From JAVVTR01 sp036653535 (GTDB lineage: Bacteria > Bacteroidota > Bacteroidia > Bacteroidales > P3), in assembly GCA_036653535.1 (NCBI GenBank), contig JAVVTR010000008.1, forward strand, positions 8,969-72,968: a stretch of 64,000 nt of DNA. The letters run 5' to 3'. The position numbers were made by a program, and so were the translations under genes. This document shows positions 43,250 through 53,524 of this stretch, in pieces (position 1 is the stretch's first letter; every line of letters starts with the position of its first letter). Below the pieces are notes generated by a model. That model did no database searches, had not been told where the DNA came from, and saw only the letters and a list, made by a program, of their open reading frames with translations.

Positions 43250-45352
43250 ATGTATAACTTCTTTGCTACAGACATAGAATATCTCAAAGGAGTAGGACCC
43301 GCCAAGGCCTTATTATTTAGGAAAGAGATAAATATCCATTGTTTTGGAGATCTTCTTAATTATTTCCCGTTTCGCTATATAGACCGTAGTAACTATCTAA
43401 AAATTTCACAAATACGCGAAGATCAAAATTACATAGTACTAAAAGGTCGTATTCTAAAAGTAGAAGAAAAAGGATATGCACGTAATAAAAGGCTCACCGC
43501 TATCCTAAAAGACGACACCGGTGAAATAGAACTTACTTGGTTTTCAGGTATCCATTGGATTGCCAATAAAGTAATTCCCGGTGCCTGGCTTTCCGTATTC
43601 GGAAAACCAACGCGGTATAAACACACTTTTAACCTCACCCATCCGGAAATTGAAATATGGGATCCCAATACTCCTCCATCCATTCAAGAAAAAGGTTTAC
43701 AACCCATCTACCCCACTACGGAAAAAATGAAAAACAAGGGTTTATCCCCCAAGATACTATCCTTAATTACCTTTCATCTTATTACCCAAGCAAAAGGTAG
43801 TATTCCAGAATTTTTACCTCGAAATATTATAGAACGTTATCAACTTTTATCGCGAGAAGAAGCCTATGTGCAAATTCATCACCCCTTGTCGATACGACAC
43901 ATGGAATGTGCCCGACAACGCCTGAAATTTGATGAATTATTTCTACTTCAAATTTGTATTTTACGTGCCAAAAGACGAATTCACAAGCACATTGGTTTGA
44001 ACTTCCATTGTGTGGGAGAAAATTTTTTATATTTCTTTCATCATAATTTATCTTTTGAACTTACTACTGCTCAAAAGAGAGTAATTAAAGAAATACGTGC
44101 GGATACAAAAACGGGGTTTCAAATGAACCGACTCCTACAGGGAGATGTAGGAAGTGGAAAAACCATAGTTGCTCTAATGAGTATGTTATTGGCCATAGAC
44201 AATGGTTTCCAAACTTGCTTGATGGCTCCTACCGAAATTTTAGCCAAACAACATTTTGTAAACTTTCAAAAGTTTTTGTCTAAAATGAATTTGAATATTG
44301 CTTTACTTACAGGTTCCACTCCAAAAAAAGAAAGAACTATTTTGTTAGAAGCTCTTTCTCAAGGTAAAATACAACTCCTTATTGGAACACATGCCCTAAT
44401 TGAGGATAGTGTAATCTTTCAAAATTTAGGACTGGTGGTAATAGACGAACAACATCGTTTTGGCGTAGCACAGAGAGCTCTCTTATGGGCAAAAAACTCC
44501 ATAGCCCCTCATATTTTAGTGATGACCGCCACTCCTATACCTCGCACCTTAGGCATGACCCTTTACGGAGATTTAGATCTTTCCGTTATTGACGAATTAC
44601 CCCCAAATAGAAAGTCCATAAAGACCATACATTTTACGGATCATAGCCGGCTGAAAGTGTTTGCTTTTCTAAAATCCGAAATAAAACAAGGACGTCAAAT
44701 TTATGTCGTTTATCCACTAATTAATGAGTCTGAGAAATTAGATTTAAAAGATTTAATGGATGGTTACGATAGTATTACCCGTGCATTTCCTCTACCTGAA
44801 TACGCCGTTAGTATTGTACACGGCCAAATGAAAGCAGAAGCAAAAAATTATGAAATGCAACGCTTTCTAAAAGGAGAAACTCAAATTATGGTTTCTACTA
44901 CCGTTATTGAAGTCGGGGTAGATGTACCAAATGCCAGCGTTATGCTTATTGAAAATAGCGAAAGATTTGGATTAGCTCAACTTCACCAACTAAGAGGTCG
45001 TGTAGGAAGAGGATCTGCCCAATCTTATTGCATTCTCATGACCTCCGATCACTTAAATCCAGATGCAAAAGAAAGAATATCTACTATGGTTTCCACTTGC
45101 GATGGATTTAAAATAGCAGAAGCCGATTTAAAATTAAGAGGTCCAGGAAACCTACAGGGAACCCAACAAAGTGGCATGTTAGAATTAAAGATAGCCGACT
45201 TAGTAGAAGACGAACCTATTGTAAATGCGGCAAGGTTCTCCGCTATGGAAATTTTACAAGAAGACCCCGACTTAGTATTGGAAAAAAACTTACCTTTGGC
45301 ATGGGAAATGAAACAAAGCCGTCAAGATAGTTTTTGGGCTGAAATCAGTTAA
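43250..45352 (+). CDS. recG: ATP-dependent DNA helicase RecG
   Basis: RecG remodels stalled replication forks and Holliday junctions. The 700-residue protein has the wedge/OB domain first (FGDLLNYFPFRYIDRS, then FSGIHWI), and helicase motifs in order: LLQGDVGSGKTIVALM (I), APTEILAKQHF (Ia), DEQHRFGVAQR (II), MTATPIPRTLGMT (III), VVYPLINES, STTVIEVGVDVPNASVM (V) and QLHQLRGRVGRG (VI). The C-terminal signature ADLKLRGPGNLQGTQQSG is present. The ATG is 5 nt after a -7 box, so a leaderless message is possible. uvrA begins 3 nt after the stop codon. Confidence 0.96.
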   Translation: MYNFFATDIEYLKGVGPAKALLFRKEINIHCFGDLLNYFPFRYIDRSNYLKISQIREDQNYIVLKGRILKVEEKGYARNKRLTAILKDDTGEIELTWFSGIHWIANKVIPGAWLSVFGKPTRYKHTFNLTHPEIEIWDPNTPPSIQEKGLQPIYPTTEKMKNKGLSPKILSLITFHLITQAKGSIPEFLPRNIIERYQLLSREEAYVQIHHPLSIRHMECARQRLKFDELFLLQICILRAKRRIHKHIGLNFHCVGENFLYFFHHNLSFELTTAQKRVIKEIRADTKTGFQMNRLLQGDVGSGKTIVALMSMLLAIDNGFQTCLMAPTEILAKQHFVNFQKFLSKMNLNIALLTGSTPKKERTILLEALSQGKIQLLIGTHALIEDSVIFQNLGLVVIDEQHRFGVAQRALLWAKNSIAPHILVMTATPIPRTLGMTLYGDLDLSVIDELPPNRKSIKTIHFTDHSRLKVFAFLKSEIKQGRQIYVVYPLINESEKLDLKDLMDGYDSITRAFPLPEYAVSIVHGQMKAEAKNYEMQRFLKGETQIMVSTTVIEVGVDVPNASVMLIENSERFGLAQLHQLRGRVGRGSAQSYCILMTSDHLNPDAKERISTMVSTCDGFKIAEADLKLRGPGNLQGTQQSGMLELKIADLVEDEPIVNAARFSAMEILQEDPDLVLEKNLPLAWEMKQSRQDSFWAEIS

Positions 45353-45355
45353 TAA

Positions 45356-48199
45356 ATGAACGAAAAAGCATTACATATATACGGGGCAAGAGTTCATAAT
45401 CTACAAAATATAGATCTTAGCCTTCCTCACGATTCTTTGATTGTTATCACTGGCTTAAGTGGCAGTGGTAAGTCTTCTTTGGCTTTTGATACCATCTATG
45501 CAGAAGGACAAAGACGCTATATGGAAACTTTTTCCGCTTACGCCCGTCAATTTATTGGAAATTTAGAAAGACCTGATGTAGATAAAATAGATGGATTGAG
45601 TCCTGTTATCGCTATAGAACAAAAAACCACCAATAAAAATCCACGCTCTACGGTTGGCACTGTTACGGAAATATATGATTACTTGCGCCTCCTTTACGCC
45701 CGTATAGGCGAAGCTTACTCTTATGTTACGGAAGAAAAAATGGTAAAATATACCGAAGAACAAATATTGGAATTACTGCTAAGTCACTATAGCAATCGGG
45801 ATATTTTAATTTTGGCACCCTTGGTAAGTGGTAGAAAAGGACACTACCGAGAATTATTTGAGAATATTAGAAAACAAGGATTTCTAAAAGTGCGCATAGA
45901 TGGTCAAATTCAAGAGATTACTTTTGGAATGCATCTCGACCGATATAAGGTTCACAATATAGAACTAATAGTAGATAGAATTAATGTAAATACCAAAGAG
46001 GAAAAACGCTTAACTCAAAGTATGCAAACCGCCTTAAAACAAGGTAAAGGTATGTTGATGATATACGACCAATCCTCTAAAGAAGTTCGACACTATAGTA
46101 AAATGCTTATGTGTCCCTCTTCGGGTATTTCTTATCCAGAAGCGGAACCCAATACCTTTTCTTTCAACTCCCCTTATGGAGCCTGTCCTAACTGCAATGG
46201 CTTAGGAATAGAAATACAACCGGATTTACAAAAAATAATGCCCAACCCAAAACTCAGTATTCAAAAAGGAGGTATTGCCTTAATTCATACCGATAGTCGA
46301 TCTGCTTGGAAAGAAAGTCAAATAGGGGGCACTTGGATAATGAAACAATTGGAATTGATAGGAAAAAAACATCAATTCACTTTGGATACACCAATAAAAA
46401 ACATTTCTTCGGAGGGTATAAATGCAATTCTTTACGGAGAAAAAGGAAAATTAATTACCAAAAATGAAATTGTAGGGGTCACCAATCGAGAAGAAATAGA
46501 TTTCGAAGGCCTACTTAATTATCTTTTAACTTTATACAAAGAAGGTTTGCCGAGTATACAAAAATGGGCAAGCCAGTTTATGTCGCAACATATATGCAGC
46601 CACTGCCACGGCACTCGTCTTCAAACCATAGCCTTGCATTATAAAATAGTAGATAAAAATATAGCTCAATTATCCGCTATGAGTTTATTGGAACTGCAAC
46701 AGTGGTTAGACCAAATGGAATCTCAACTAAGTCCATGGCAAAAAAAAATAGGTCACGAAATTCTACGAGAAATTAAAACCCGCATTCAATTTTTATTGGA
46801 TGTTGGAATTGGTTATTTAAGTTTAGAAAGAGAATCTACTGGCCTTTCCGGCGGAGAATCTCAACGTATTCGCTTAGCAACACAAATAGGATCCAAATTA
46901 GTAGGAGTGTTGTATATTTTAGACGAACCCAGTATTGGCCTACACCAAAGAGATAATCACAAACTTATAGAATCTCTAAAACAATTGCGCAATATGGGAA
47001 ATTCTGTTATTGTGGTTGAACACGATGAGGATATGATGCGAGCAGCTGACTATATTGTTGATATAGGTCCCGGTGCTGGAATTGAAGGAGGAAAAATTAT
47101 GGCTTTTGGCGCTCTTCCCGAATTTTTAAAACAACACTCCATTACCACCGATTACCTTAACGGACTAAAAAAAATAGAGCCTCCCATAGAAAGACGAAAA
47201 GGAAAAGAGAAAAGTATTATACTCTATGGAGCCTGTGGGCATAATCTTAAAAACATAAATTTAATTCTTCCCTTAAAGAAATTTGTTTGTATTACCGGCG
47301 TTTCTGGAAGCGGGAAATCTTCTTTAATAACCCAAACCTTACAACCCTTACTTAGTAAACACTTTTACCATTCCCATGCAGAACCTCTACCCTATAAAAG
47401 AGTAGAAGGCATAGAAAATATAGATAAGGTGATAGAAGTAAATCAATCTCCTATTGGCCGTACTCCAAGATCCAATCCGGTTACCTACGTTGGTGTATTT
47501 GATGAAATTCGACAACTTTACGCCTCTTTACCAGATGCAAAAATAAGAGGTTATAAAGCGGGTCGATTTTCTTTCAACGTAAAAGGGGGACGTTGTGAAC
47601 ACTGCGGTGGAGCTGGTGTACAAACTATTGAAATGAATTTTTTGCCAGATGTATATGTAACTTGTGAAGAATGTAATGGCAAACGATACAATAAAGAAAC
47701 TTTAGAAATTCGCTATAAAGGAAAATCTATCAACGATGTCTTAAATATGAGTATTTCGCAAGCGGTAGTGTTTTTCCAAAATATTCCACAAATTTTGCAT
47801 AAATTGCAAACTCTGAATGATGTTGGTTTGGGATATATTTCTTTGGGACAAGCCTCTACTACCCTTTCCGGAGGAGAAGCACAACGTATTAAATTAGCGG
47901 CAGAACTTTCCAAGAAAGAAACTGGAAATACCCTTTATATTTTAGATGAACCCACTACGGGTTTGCATTTTGAAGATATACGTATTTTATTAGATGTACT
48001 GCAAAAATTGGTAGACCAAGGAAATACCGTTTTAGTAATTGAGCACAATTTAGATGTTATTAAATGTGCCGATTATATTATAGATTTAGGACCGGAAGGC
48101 GGGAAAGAAGGAGGATATATTCTTGCACAAGGAACACCAGAAGAAATTATAAAAAACAAAAAAAGCTATACTGGCTTTTATTTAAAAGATATACTTTAA
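45356..48199 (+). CDS. uvrA: Excinuclease ABC subunit A
   Basis: UvrA recognises DNA damage for nucleotide excision repair. The 947-residue protein contains two ABC modules: Walker A GLSGSGKSSLAFDT (about 33-46) and GVSGSGKSSLITQT (about 645), signature motifs LSGGESQRIRLA and LSGGEAQRIKLA, and Walker B YILDEPSIGLHQRD and YILDEPTTGLHFED. Zinc sites are visible as CPNC, CSHCHG and CEHCGGAG...CEEC. In the first zinc region CPSSGISYPEAEP replaces the usual CPxHG. The gene is coupled to recG (3 nt). Confidence 0.97.
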   Translation: MNEKALHIYGARVHNLQNIDLSLPHDSLIVITGLSGSGKSSLAFDTIYAEGQRRYMETFSAYARQFIGNLERPDVDKIDGLSPVIAIEQKTTNKNPRSTVGTVTEIYDYLRLLYARIGEAYSYVTEEKMVKYTEEQILELLLSHYSNRDILILAPLVSGRKGHYRELFENIRKQGFLKVRIDGQIQEITFGMHLDRYKVHNIELIVDRINVNTKEEKRLTQSMQTALKQGKGMLMIYDQSSKEVRHYSKMLMCPSSGISYPEAEPNTFSFNSPYGACPNCNGLGIEIQPDLQKIMPNPKLSIQKGGIALIHTDSRSAWKESQIGGTWIMKQLELIGKKHQFTLDTPIKNISSEGINAILYGEKGKLITKNEIVGVTNREEIDFEGLLNYLLTLYKEGLPSIQKWASQFMSQHICSHCHGTRLQTIALHYKIVDKNIAQLSAMSLLELQQWLDQMESQLSPWQKKIGHEILREIKTRIQFLLDVGIGYLSLERESTGLSGGESQRIRLATQIGSKLVGVLYILDEPSIGLHQRDNHKLIESLKQLRNMGNSVIVVEHDEDMMRAADYIVDIGPGAGIEGGKIMAFGALPEFLKQHSITTDYLNGLKKIEPPIERRKGKEKSIILYGACGHNLKNINLILPLKKFVCITGVSGSGKSSLITQTLQPLLSKHFYHSHAEPLPYKRVEGIENIDKVIEVNQSPIGRTPRSNPVTYVGVFDEIRQLYASLPDAKIRGYKAGRFSFNVKGGRCEHCGGAGVQTIEMNFLPDVYVTCEECNGKRYNKETLEIRYKGKSINDVLNMSISQAVVFFQNIPQILHKLQTLNDVGLGYISLGQASTTLSGGEAQRIKLAAELSKKETGNTLYILDEPTTGLHFEDIRILLDVLQKLVDQGNTVLVIEHNLDVIKCADYIIDLGPEGGKEGGYILAQGTPEEIIKNKKSYTGFYLKDIL

Positions 48200-48200
48200 T

Positions 48201-49907
48201 ATGACTTCTATTGAAATTATCTGCAAAAACACCGGAATTCGGAAAGAATATCCAATAGGAATTTCTTTGGATAAAATTGCTAAGGATCAAAATATAAAAT
48301 TAGAACATGATTTATTAGGAGCCAAAGTAAACAATAAATTACGGGAATTAAGTTACGAAGTTTTTAAACCTAAAACTATCGAATTTATTGATGTCAATGA
48401 CACCATTGGCTACCGTATGTATATGCGTTCTTTGGTATTTATCCTTTTTAAAGCCATACGCGATGTTTATCCCGGATTAACTTTAAAAGTGGAACACTCT
48501 TTACCTATTGGCTTCTATTGTGAATTAGAAGGCATAGAAAGTCGTATTAATAAGGATATGATTTTGCAAATAAGACAAAGGATGCAAGAAATTATACAAA
48601 AAAATTTACCCTTTGTTCGTAAACAAATTCCAACTCCCGAAGCTATAGAGATTTTTAAAAAAAATGGGCTTGATGAAAAAGTGGCTCTCTTTGAAACCCG
48701 ACAAGAATTATACACCTCCGTTTACCTTTTAGAAGATACTGCCAACTATTTTTATGGTTATCTTATTCCTTCTACCGGATACATAAAAAACTTCTATATA
48801 GATCGTTATTTTGGAAATGGATTAATTGCCGTTTGGCCCTCTTATGTAGAGCATTTGCAAAAGAACAGTAATATTATTTTACGTAGCTTTCTAAAAGAAG
48901 CAAGCCAAGGAGGAAGCAAATTATTTAAAATATTCCAAGAACAAAAAAAATGGTTGGAAATATTGGGGGTTCCATACGTAGGAAAACTAAATAAAGAAAT
49001 ATTAGCTCATGGTCCCGGTCGTTTAATCAAAGTATCCGAAGCTCTACAAGAAAAGAAAATTGCAAGTATAGCCGATAATATTGCCCAATGTAAAGATTGC
49101 AAAATTATATTGATAAGTGGACCCTCTTCCTCTGGGAAAACCACTTTCTGCAAACGTCTTTCAGTACAATTGCAAGTTTTAGGATATAATACGGCAGAAA
49201 TTTCCTTAGATGATTATTTCGTAGATAGAGATAAAACGCCATTGGACGACAAAGGTGAATATGATTTTGAATCTATTAAAGCTATAGATATTCCGTTCTT
49301 CAACGAACAACTTTCCTCTTTAATGCAAACGCAAGAAGAAATAGAAATAGATTTACCTACTTTTGATTTTAAAGAAGGAAAAAGAAAATTTTTAGGTCGT
49401 AAATTAAAAATGACCCCAAAAACAATAATTATTGTAGAGGGAATACACGGCCTTAACCCCCAATTAACTATGACAATTCCAAATAAATACAAGTATAAGA
49501 TTTTTGTTTCGGCTCTTACGCACATAGGCATTGATACACAAAATCCGGTTCACAGCACGGATAATCGCCTCCTGCGCCGCATTGTAAGAGATCACAATTT
49601 CAGAGGCTATTCCGCTACGGAAACTTTAAAAAGATGGGAAAGTGTGAGGAAAGGAGAAAATAAAAATATTTTCCCTTTTCAAGAAAATGCAGATATTATG
49701 TTTAATTCTGCCCTTTTGTTTGAATTAGGGGTATTAAAAAAACATGCAGAACCTCTCCTTACTGCAGTTCCTGAAAACACCAATGAATACCCTGAAGCCC
49801 AACGCCTACTCAAATTTCTTTCCTATTTTGTACATATAGAAGAAAAAGAAATTCCACCCACTTCTATATTAAGAGAATTTTTAGGAGAAAGCAGTTTCCT
49901 TTATTGA
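48201..49907 (+). CDS. Uridine kinase-like protein with ThrRS/TGS-like N terminus
   Basis: A 568-residue protein. The first 60 residues (EIICKNTGIRKEYPIGISLDKIA...) resemble a TGS/ubiquitin-like domain, followed by a segment similar to the second additional domain of ThrRS (HSLPIGFYCELEG). The C-terminal half is a phosphoribulokinase/uridine-kinase P-loop domain with Walker A ISGPSSSGKTTFCKRL (about 309-318), DDYFVDRDKTPLD and VEGIHGLNP. The combination is known as a nucleoside-kinase-like family in Bacteroidetes and Firmicutes; its true substrate is unclear. It starts 1 nt after the uvrA stop. Confidence 0.85.
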   Translation: MTSIEIICKNTGIRKEYPIGISLDKIAKDQNIKLEHDLLGAKVNNKLRELSYEVFKPKTIEFIDVNDTIGYRMYMRSLVFILFKAIRDVYPGLTLKVEHSLPIGFYCELEGIESRINKDMILQIRQRMQEIIQKNLPFVRKQIPTPEAIEIFKKNGLDEKVALFETRQELYTSVYLLEDTANYFYGYLIPSTGYIKNFYIDRYFGNGLIAVWPSYVEHLQKNSNIILRSFLKEASQGGSKLFKIFQEQKKWLEILGVPYVGKLNKEILAHGPGRLIKVSEALQEKKIASIADNIAQCKDCKIILISGPSSSGKTTFCKRLSVQLQVLGYNTAEISLDDYFVDRDKTPLDDKGEYDFESIKAIDIPFFNEQLSSLMQTQEEIEIDLPTFDFKEGKRKFLGRKLKMTPKTIIIVEGIHGLNPQLTMTIPNKYKYKIFVSALTHIGIDTQNPVHSTDNRLLRRIVRDHNFRGYSATETLKRWESVRKGENKNIFPFQENADIMFNSALLFELGVLKKHAEPLLTAVPENTNEYPEAQRLLKFLSYFVHIEEKEIPPTSILREFLGESSFLY

Positions 49908-49959
49908 GAAACTGTCGGAAATTTTCCTTACTTTTAACTGCTAAAACAAAGTACCCAAT

Positions 49960-51279
49960 ATGACAACTATTACCTCCACAGAAAAAATTTATCGTTTATT
50001 TAGAAAATATCGCAAAATTTGTACGGACACCCGACAATTAGAGCGAGATTCAATTTTTATAGCTCTCCACGGAGAAAAATTCGATGGAAACACCTTTGCT
50101 AAGCAAGCTTTAGAAGCAGGATGCAGCTACGCTATCGTAGATAATGTGAAGTTTGCGAAGGGGGAACGATGCTTATTAGTGGAAGACTGCCTACAATGTC
50201 TTCAATCCTTAGCCAATTTATATCGTAGAGATATGTTTATACCTTTTATTGGTATTACAGGAACCAATGGAAAAACCACCTCCAAAGAACTTATAAACTC
50301 CGTATTATCGATACGTTTTCGAACTTTTGCGACGAAAGGAAATTTAAACAATCACATTGGTGTTCCTCTTACTATTCTATCTATTCCCAGTAATACAGAA
50401 ATTGCAATTATAGAAATGGGGGCAAGTCATGTAGGAGAAATAGCTAATTTATGTAATATTTGTTTACCTACCCATGGATTAATTACCAATATTGGGAAGG
50501 CACATTTAGAAGGTTTTGGGTCTTTTGAAAATATTGTTAATACTAAAACGGCCTTATATCGTTTTATTCAGAAAACCCATGGAAAATCGTTTGTAAACGG
50601 AGACAATGCTTTGCTTATGGATAAGTCTAAAGACTTGGAAAGATTTTGCTACGGAAGCGGTGCTAATCAATATTTACAGATGGAGTATATAAGCAATGAA
50701 AGCATTATGTTAAAATGTAAACTTATAGGTTCTTCCTCTGCACCAAACATCACGGAAATTAATACCAACGTAATAGGAGATTATAATTTAGAAAATGCAG
50801 CAGTAGCCGCCTGTATTGGACGTTATTTTGGCCTAAGTGACAGGGAAATTAAAGAAGGCATAGAAAAATATGAGCCTAAAAATTTACGTTCACAAATCAT
50901 ACAAACCAAAAACAACGTTCTTATTGCCGACACATACAATGCCAATCCTACCAGTATGTATGCTTCTATTAAAAACTTTTTAGCCATGCCATCTCCCTAT
51001 TCAAAAATTTTCATTATCGGGGATATGCTGGAATTAGGTAAATTTGCCAAGGAAGAACATCAAAAAATTGTAGATTTATTAAAAGAAAACGATGCTGCTC
51101 AAGTGTTTTTAGTGGGTCCTTTGTTTTCCAAAACCGACAAATTTAGTGCCTGCAAAACCTTTTCCAAAGCAGAAGATCTGATAGAACACCTTAAAAACCA
51201 TCCCTTAAAGCAGAACTATATTTTAATTAAAGGTTCTAGAGGAGTACAGTTGGAAAAAGTATTAGATATTTTAAAATAA
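49960..51279 (+). CDS. murF: UDP-N-acetylmuramoyl-tripeptide--D-alanyl-D-alanine ligase
   Basis: MurF adds D-Ala-D-Ala to UDP-MurNAc-tripeptide in cytoplasmic peptidoglycan synthesis. The 439-residue protein shows the Mur-ligase ATP site GITGTNGKTTSKEL (about 105-118), KGNLNNHIGVPLTIL, EMGASHVGEIANLC, TNIGKAHLEGFGS, and the C-terminal ADTYNANPTSMYASI and IIGDMLELG. It stands outside a dcw cluster. The start at 49960 lies 52 nt after the kinase gene. Confidence 0.95.
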   Translation: MTTITSTEKIYRLFRKYRKICTDTRQLERDSIFIALHGEKFDGNTFAKQALEAGCSYAIVDNVKFAKGERCLLVEDCLQCLQSLANLYRRDMFIPFIGITGTNGKTTSKELINSVLSIRFRTFATKGNLNNHIGVPLTILSIPSNTEIAIIEMGASHVGEIANLCNICLPTHGLITNIGKAHLEGFGSFENIVNTKTALYRFIQKTHGKSFVNGDNALLMDKSKDLERFCYGSGANQYLQMEYISNESIMLKCKLIGSSSAPNITEINTNVIGDYNLENAAVAACIGRYFGLSDREIKEGIEKYEPKNLRSQIIQTKNNVLIADTYNANPTSMYASIKNFLAMPSPYSKIFIIGDMLELGKFAKEEHQKIVDLLKENDAAQVFLVGPLFSKTDKFSACKTFSKAEDLIEHLKNHPLKQNYILIKGSRGVQLEKVLDILK

Positions 51280-51341
51280 GGATATCATAGAGTGATTTTT
51301 TTTCACTACCTTTGTTTTCAAGTAAAAAGTGTAAATAATAT

Positions 51342-52592
51342 ATGCGTAAGCTGAAACATTATATTTTATTGTTTTTTCTTTGTGTCGGATACCCTGCCTA
51401 TTCTCAATCCTCAGTGAGTTTGGATTCTTGTATAGCATGGTCCCTACAAAATTATCCGTTAATTCAACAGTTACAACTTATTGATTTGTCGCGCGATTAT
51501 AGCATTGACAATATCAACACAGGGTATATTCCTCATGCAAATATTTTTGCTTTCGGTGGTTATATAGATGGCATTCCCCAACTCACCCCCAATACTGCTT
51601 CCGAACCCTGGAGATTTATGGGTGCCATAAATGTAGAACAAACTATTTGGGATGGTGGCCAAATGCTGAAGAATAAAAAATTAACTAAAACACAAGCCGA
51701 GATAGACAAGCAAAATATTCGCATTAATCTTTTTGAATTACGATCGAAAGTTAGTGAAATATTTTTCGGCATACTTTTAATACAAGAACAAAAAAAAGAA
51801 ATACATCTCCAAGAAAACAATCTAAATCAATCTTTAAAATCGGTAGAAACCGCTATAAAAAATGGTACCGCTTACTACTCCGATTTAGATGAAGTCAACG
51901 TTGCCTTATTGAATCTCGATCAAAAATTGTCACAACTACGTGCGTTAGAGAATTCTTATCGGGAAATGCTTACCATGTTTACTCACCGAAACATTGTAGA
52001 AAATACTGTATTAGAACGCCCAGTTATACAGATGTCTTTAAACGACAGTATAGAAAAGCGTCCAGAATTACAACTTTTTGATAATCAAAAAAAATTATTA
52101 GATGCCCACAATCCAGGCGCAGGAGAAGCTTTACCAAGAGTAAGTTTAATGGGACTTGGAGGTCTAATAGCTCCTGAATTTAAGATGAATCAAACTTCTT
52201 TGAATCATCTCTTGATGGGTGGTCTTACCGTTACTTGGCCTATCGGAGGAAGAACCTATACCATGGGCATGGATAAAAAACGTTTAAGTATAGAAAAACA
52301 AAAGATAGATAATCAGCAGGAAACTTTTATTTTCAATACCAAACTATCTTTAAGTCAACATGCAAGCAAAATTAGACAATGGGACGAGATGCTAATAAGC
52401 GATGAAAAAATCGTAGATCTTCGCAATAAAATAAAAAAATCAGCGGAAACTAAATATGAAAATGGTACTATTACCATGACCGAACTTTTGCGTTGCATCA
52501 ATGAGGCAAGTCTTGCTAAACAAAATAAAGACCTGCATGAAATACAAAAACTACTTACTATTTACCAATATAATGCCGATTTAGGATATTAA
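51342..52592 (+). CDS. TolC-like outer-membrane efflux protein
   Basis: A 416-residue outer-membrane factor with a signal peptide (about 1-21, cut after AYS) and the long helical repeats of TolC: SLDSCIAWSLQNYPLI, AINVEQTIWDGGQMLKNKKLTKTQAEID, LRSKVSEIFFGILLI. The C-terminal repeat shows KYENGTITMTELLRCINEASLAKQ. It would form the outer-membrane exit duct of the pump encoded by the next five genes. A -7 box TACCTTTG lies at 51307-51314. The adaptor gene follows after 21 nt. Confidence 0.88.
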   Translation: MRKLKHYILLFFLCVGYPAYSQSSVSLDSCIAWSLQNYPLIQQLQLIDLSRDYSIDNINTGYIPHANIFAFGGYIDGIPQLTPNTASEPWRFMGAINVEQTIWDGGQMLKNKKLTKTQAEIDKQNIRINLFELRSKVSEIFFGILLIQEQKKEIHLQENNLNQSLKSVETAIKNGTAYYSDLDEVNVALLNLDQKLSQLRALENSYREMLTMFTHRNIVENTVLERPVIQMSLNDSIEKRPELQLFDNQKKLLDAHNPGAGEALPRVSLMGLGGLIAPEFKMNQTSLNHLLMGGLTVTWPIGGRTYTMGMDKKRLSIEKQKIDNQQETFIFNTKLSLSQHASKIRQWDEMLISDEKIVDLRNKIKKSAETKYENGTITMTELLRCINEASLAKQNKDLHEIQKLLTIYQYNADLGY

Positions 52593-52613
52593 AATCATAG
52601 TATAAATACACGT

Positions 52614-53513
52614 ATGAAACACATAAATTTGATATTTTCCGGTATTTTACCCTGTTTGTTTTTAATGGTTTCTTGCCATAATGGGGAGGGTGTATATGAT
52701 GCTTCTGGCACCTTTGAAGCTACCGATATGGTGGTATCGGCTCAGGCCAATGGAACTATTTTACAATTAGATGTGAATGAAGGGGATTCAGTAGCAAGCA
52801 ATCAAACACTGGGGTTTATCGACACCACTCAGTTGTTTCTACAAAAACGTATGCTTACCATAGGAAAAGTAGCCACTTTAAATAAACGTCCCAATGTTGG
52901 CAAACAAATTGCGGCCATACAAGTAGCCCTAGCCCAAGCCAAAGCAGAAGAAAAACGCATAGAAAACCTATATAAGGGTGATGCTGCTACAGAGCAACAA
53001 TTAGATGATATACGCTCTAAAGTACGCCAACTACAAGCGCAACTCAATGCACAAACCAATAATTTGGAAAATAATATTACCGTTATAGATGCAGAAAGTT
53101 CAGCCCAAGAAGTACAAATTGCACAGGTAGAAGATCAGCTATTAAAATGTAGAATTTACAGCCCTATCTGCGGAATTGTATTGGATAAATATGCACAAAA
53201 AGGAGAGCAAGCTTCTATGGGTAGGCCACTCTTTAAAGTAGCCGATTTAAATCATATGGTATTAAGGGCTTATATTACCTCCTCCCAAATATCTAATTTA
53301 AAATTAGGACAAAACGTAGAAGTGTTTACTTTGCAAAAAGAACAAACACAAAGCTACCCCGGAAAAATAACATGGATTTCCGATCAAGCTGAGTTCACAC
53401 CAAAAACCATACAAACCAAAGACGAAAGAGCCAATTTGGTTTATGCTATAAAAATTTCCGTAATAAATGACGGTTATTTAAAAATCGGTATGTATGCCGA
53501 TGTTAAATTTTAA
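52614..53513 (+). CDS. HlyD/YbhG-like periplasmic adaptor (membrane fusion protein)
   Basis: A 299-residue lipoprotein-like adaptor: a hydrophobic leader ends in LFLMVSC, a lipobox (Cys about 21). The body has the half-motif of the biotinyl-lipoyl domain (GTFEATDMVVSAQANGTILQLDVNEGDSV), a coiled-coil hairpin (RIENLYKGDAATEQQLDDIRSKVRQLQAQLN), the second lipoyl half (KCRIYSPICGIVLDKYAQKGEQASMG) and a beta-barrel domain. It bridges the TolC-like exit to the ABC permeases. Confidence 0.88.
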   Translation: MKHINLIFSGILPCLFLMVSCHNGEGVYDASGTFEATDMVVSAQANGTILQLDVNEGDSVASNQTLGFIDTTQLFLQKRMLTIGKVATLNKRPNVGKQIAAIQVALAQAKAEEKRIENLYKGDAATEQQLDDIRSKVRQLQAQLNAQTNNLENNITVIDAESSAQEVQIAQVEDQLLKCRIYSPICGIVLDKYAQKGEQASMGRPLFKVADLNHMVLRAYITSSQISNLKLGQNVEVFTLQKEQTQSYPGKITWISDQAEFTPKTIQTKDERANLVYAIKISVINDGYLKIGMYADVKF

Positions 53514-53524
53514 ATTTCTTGCTT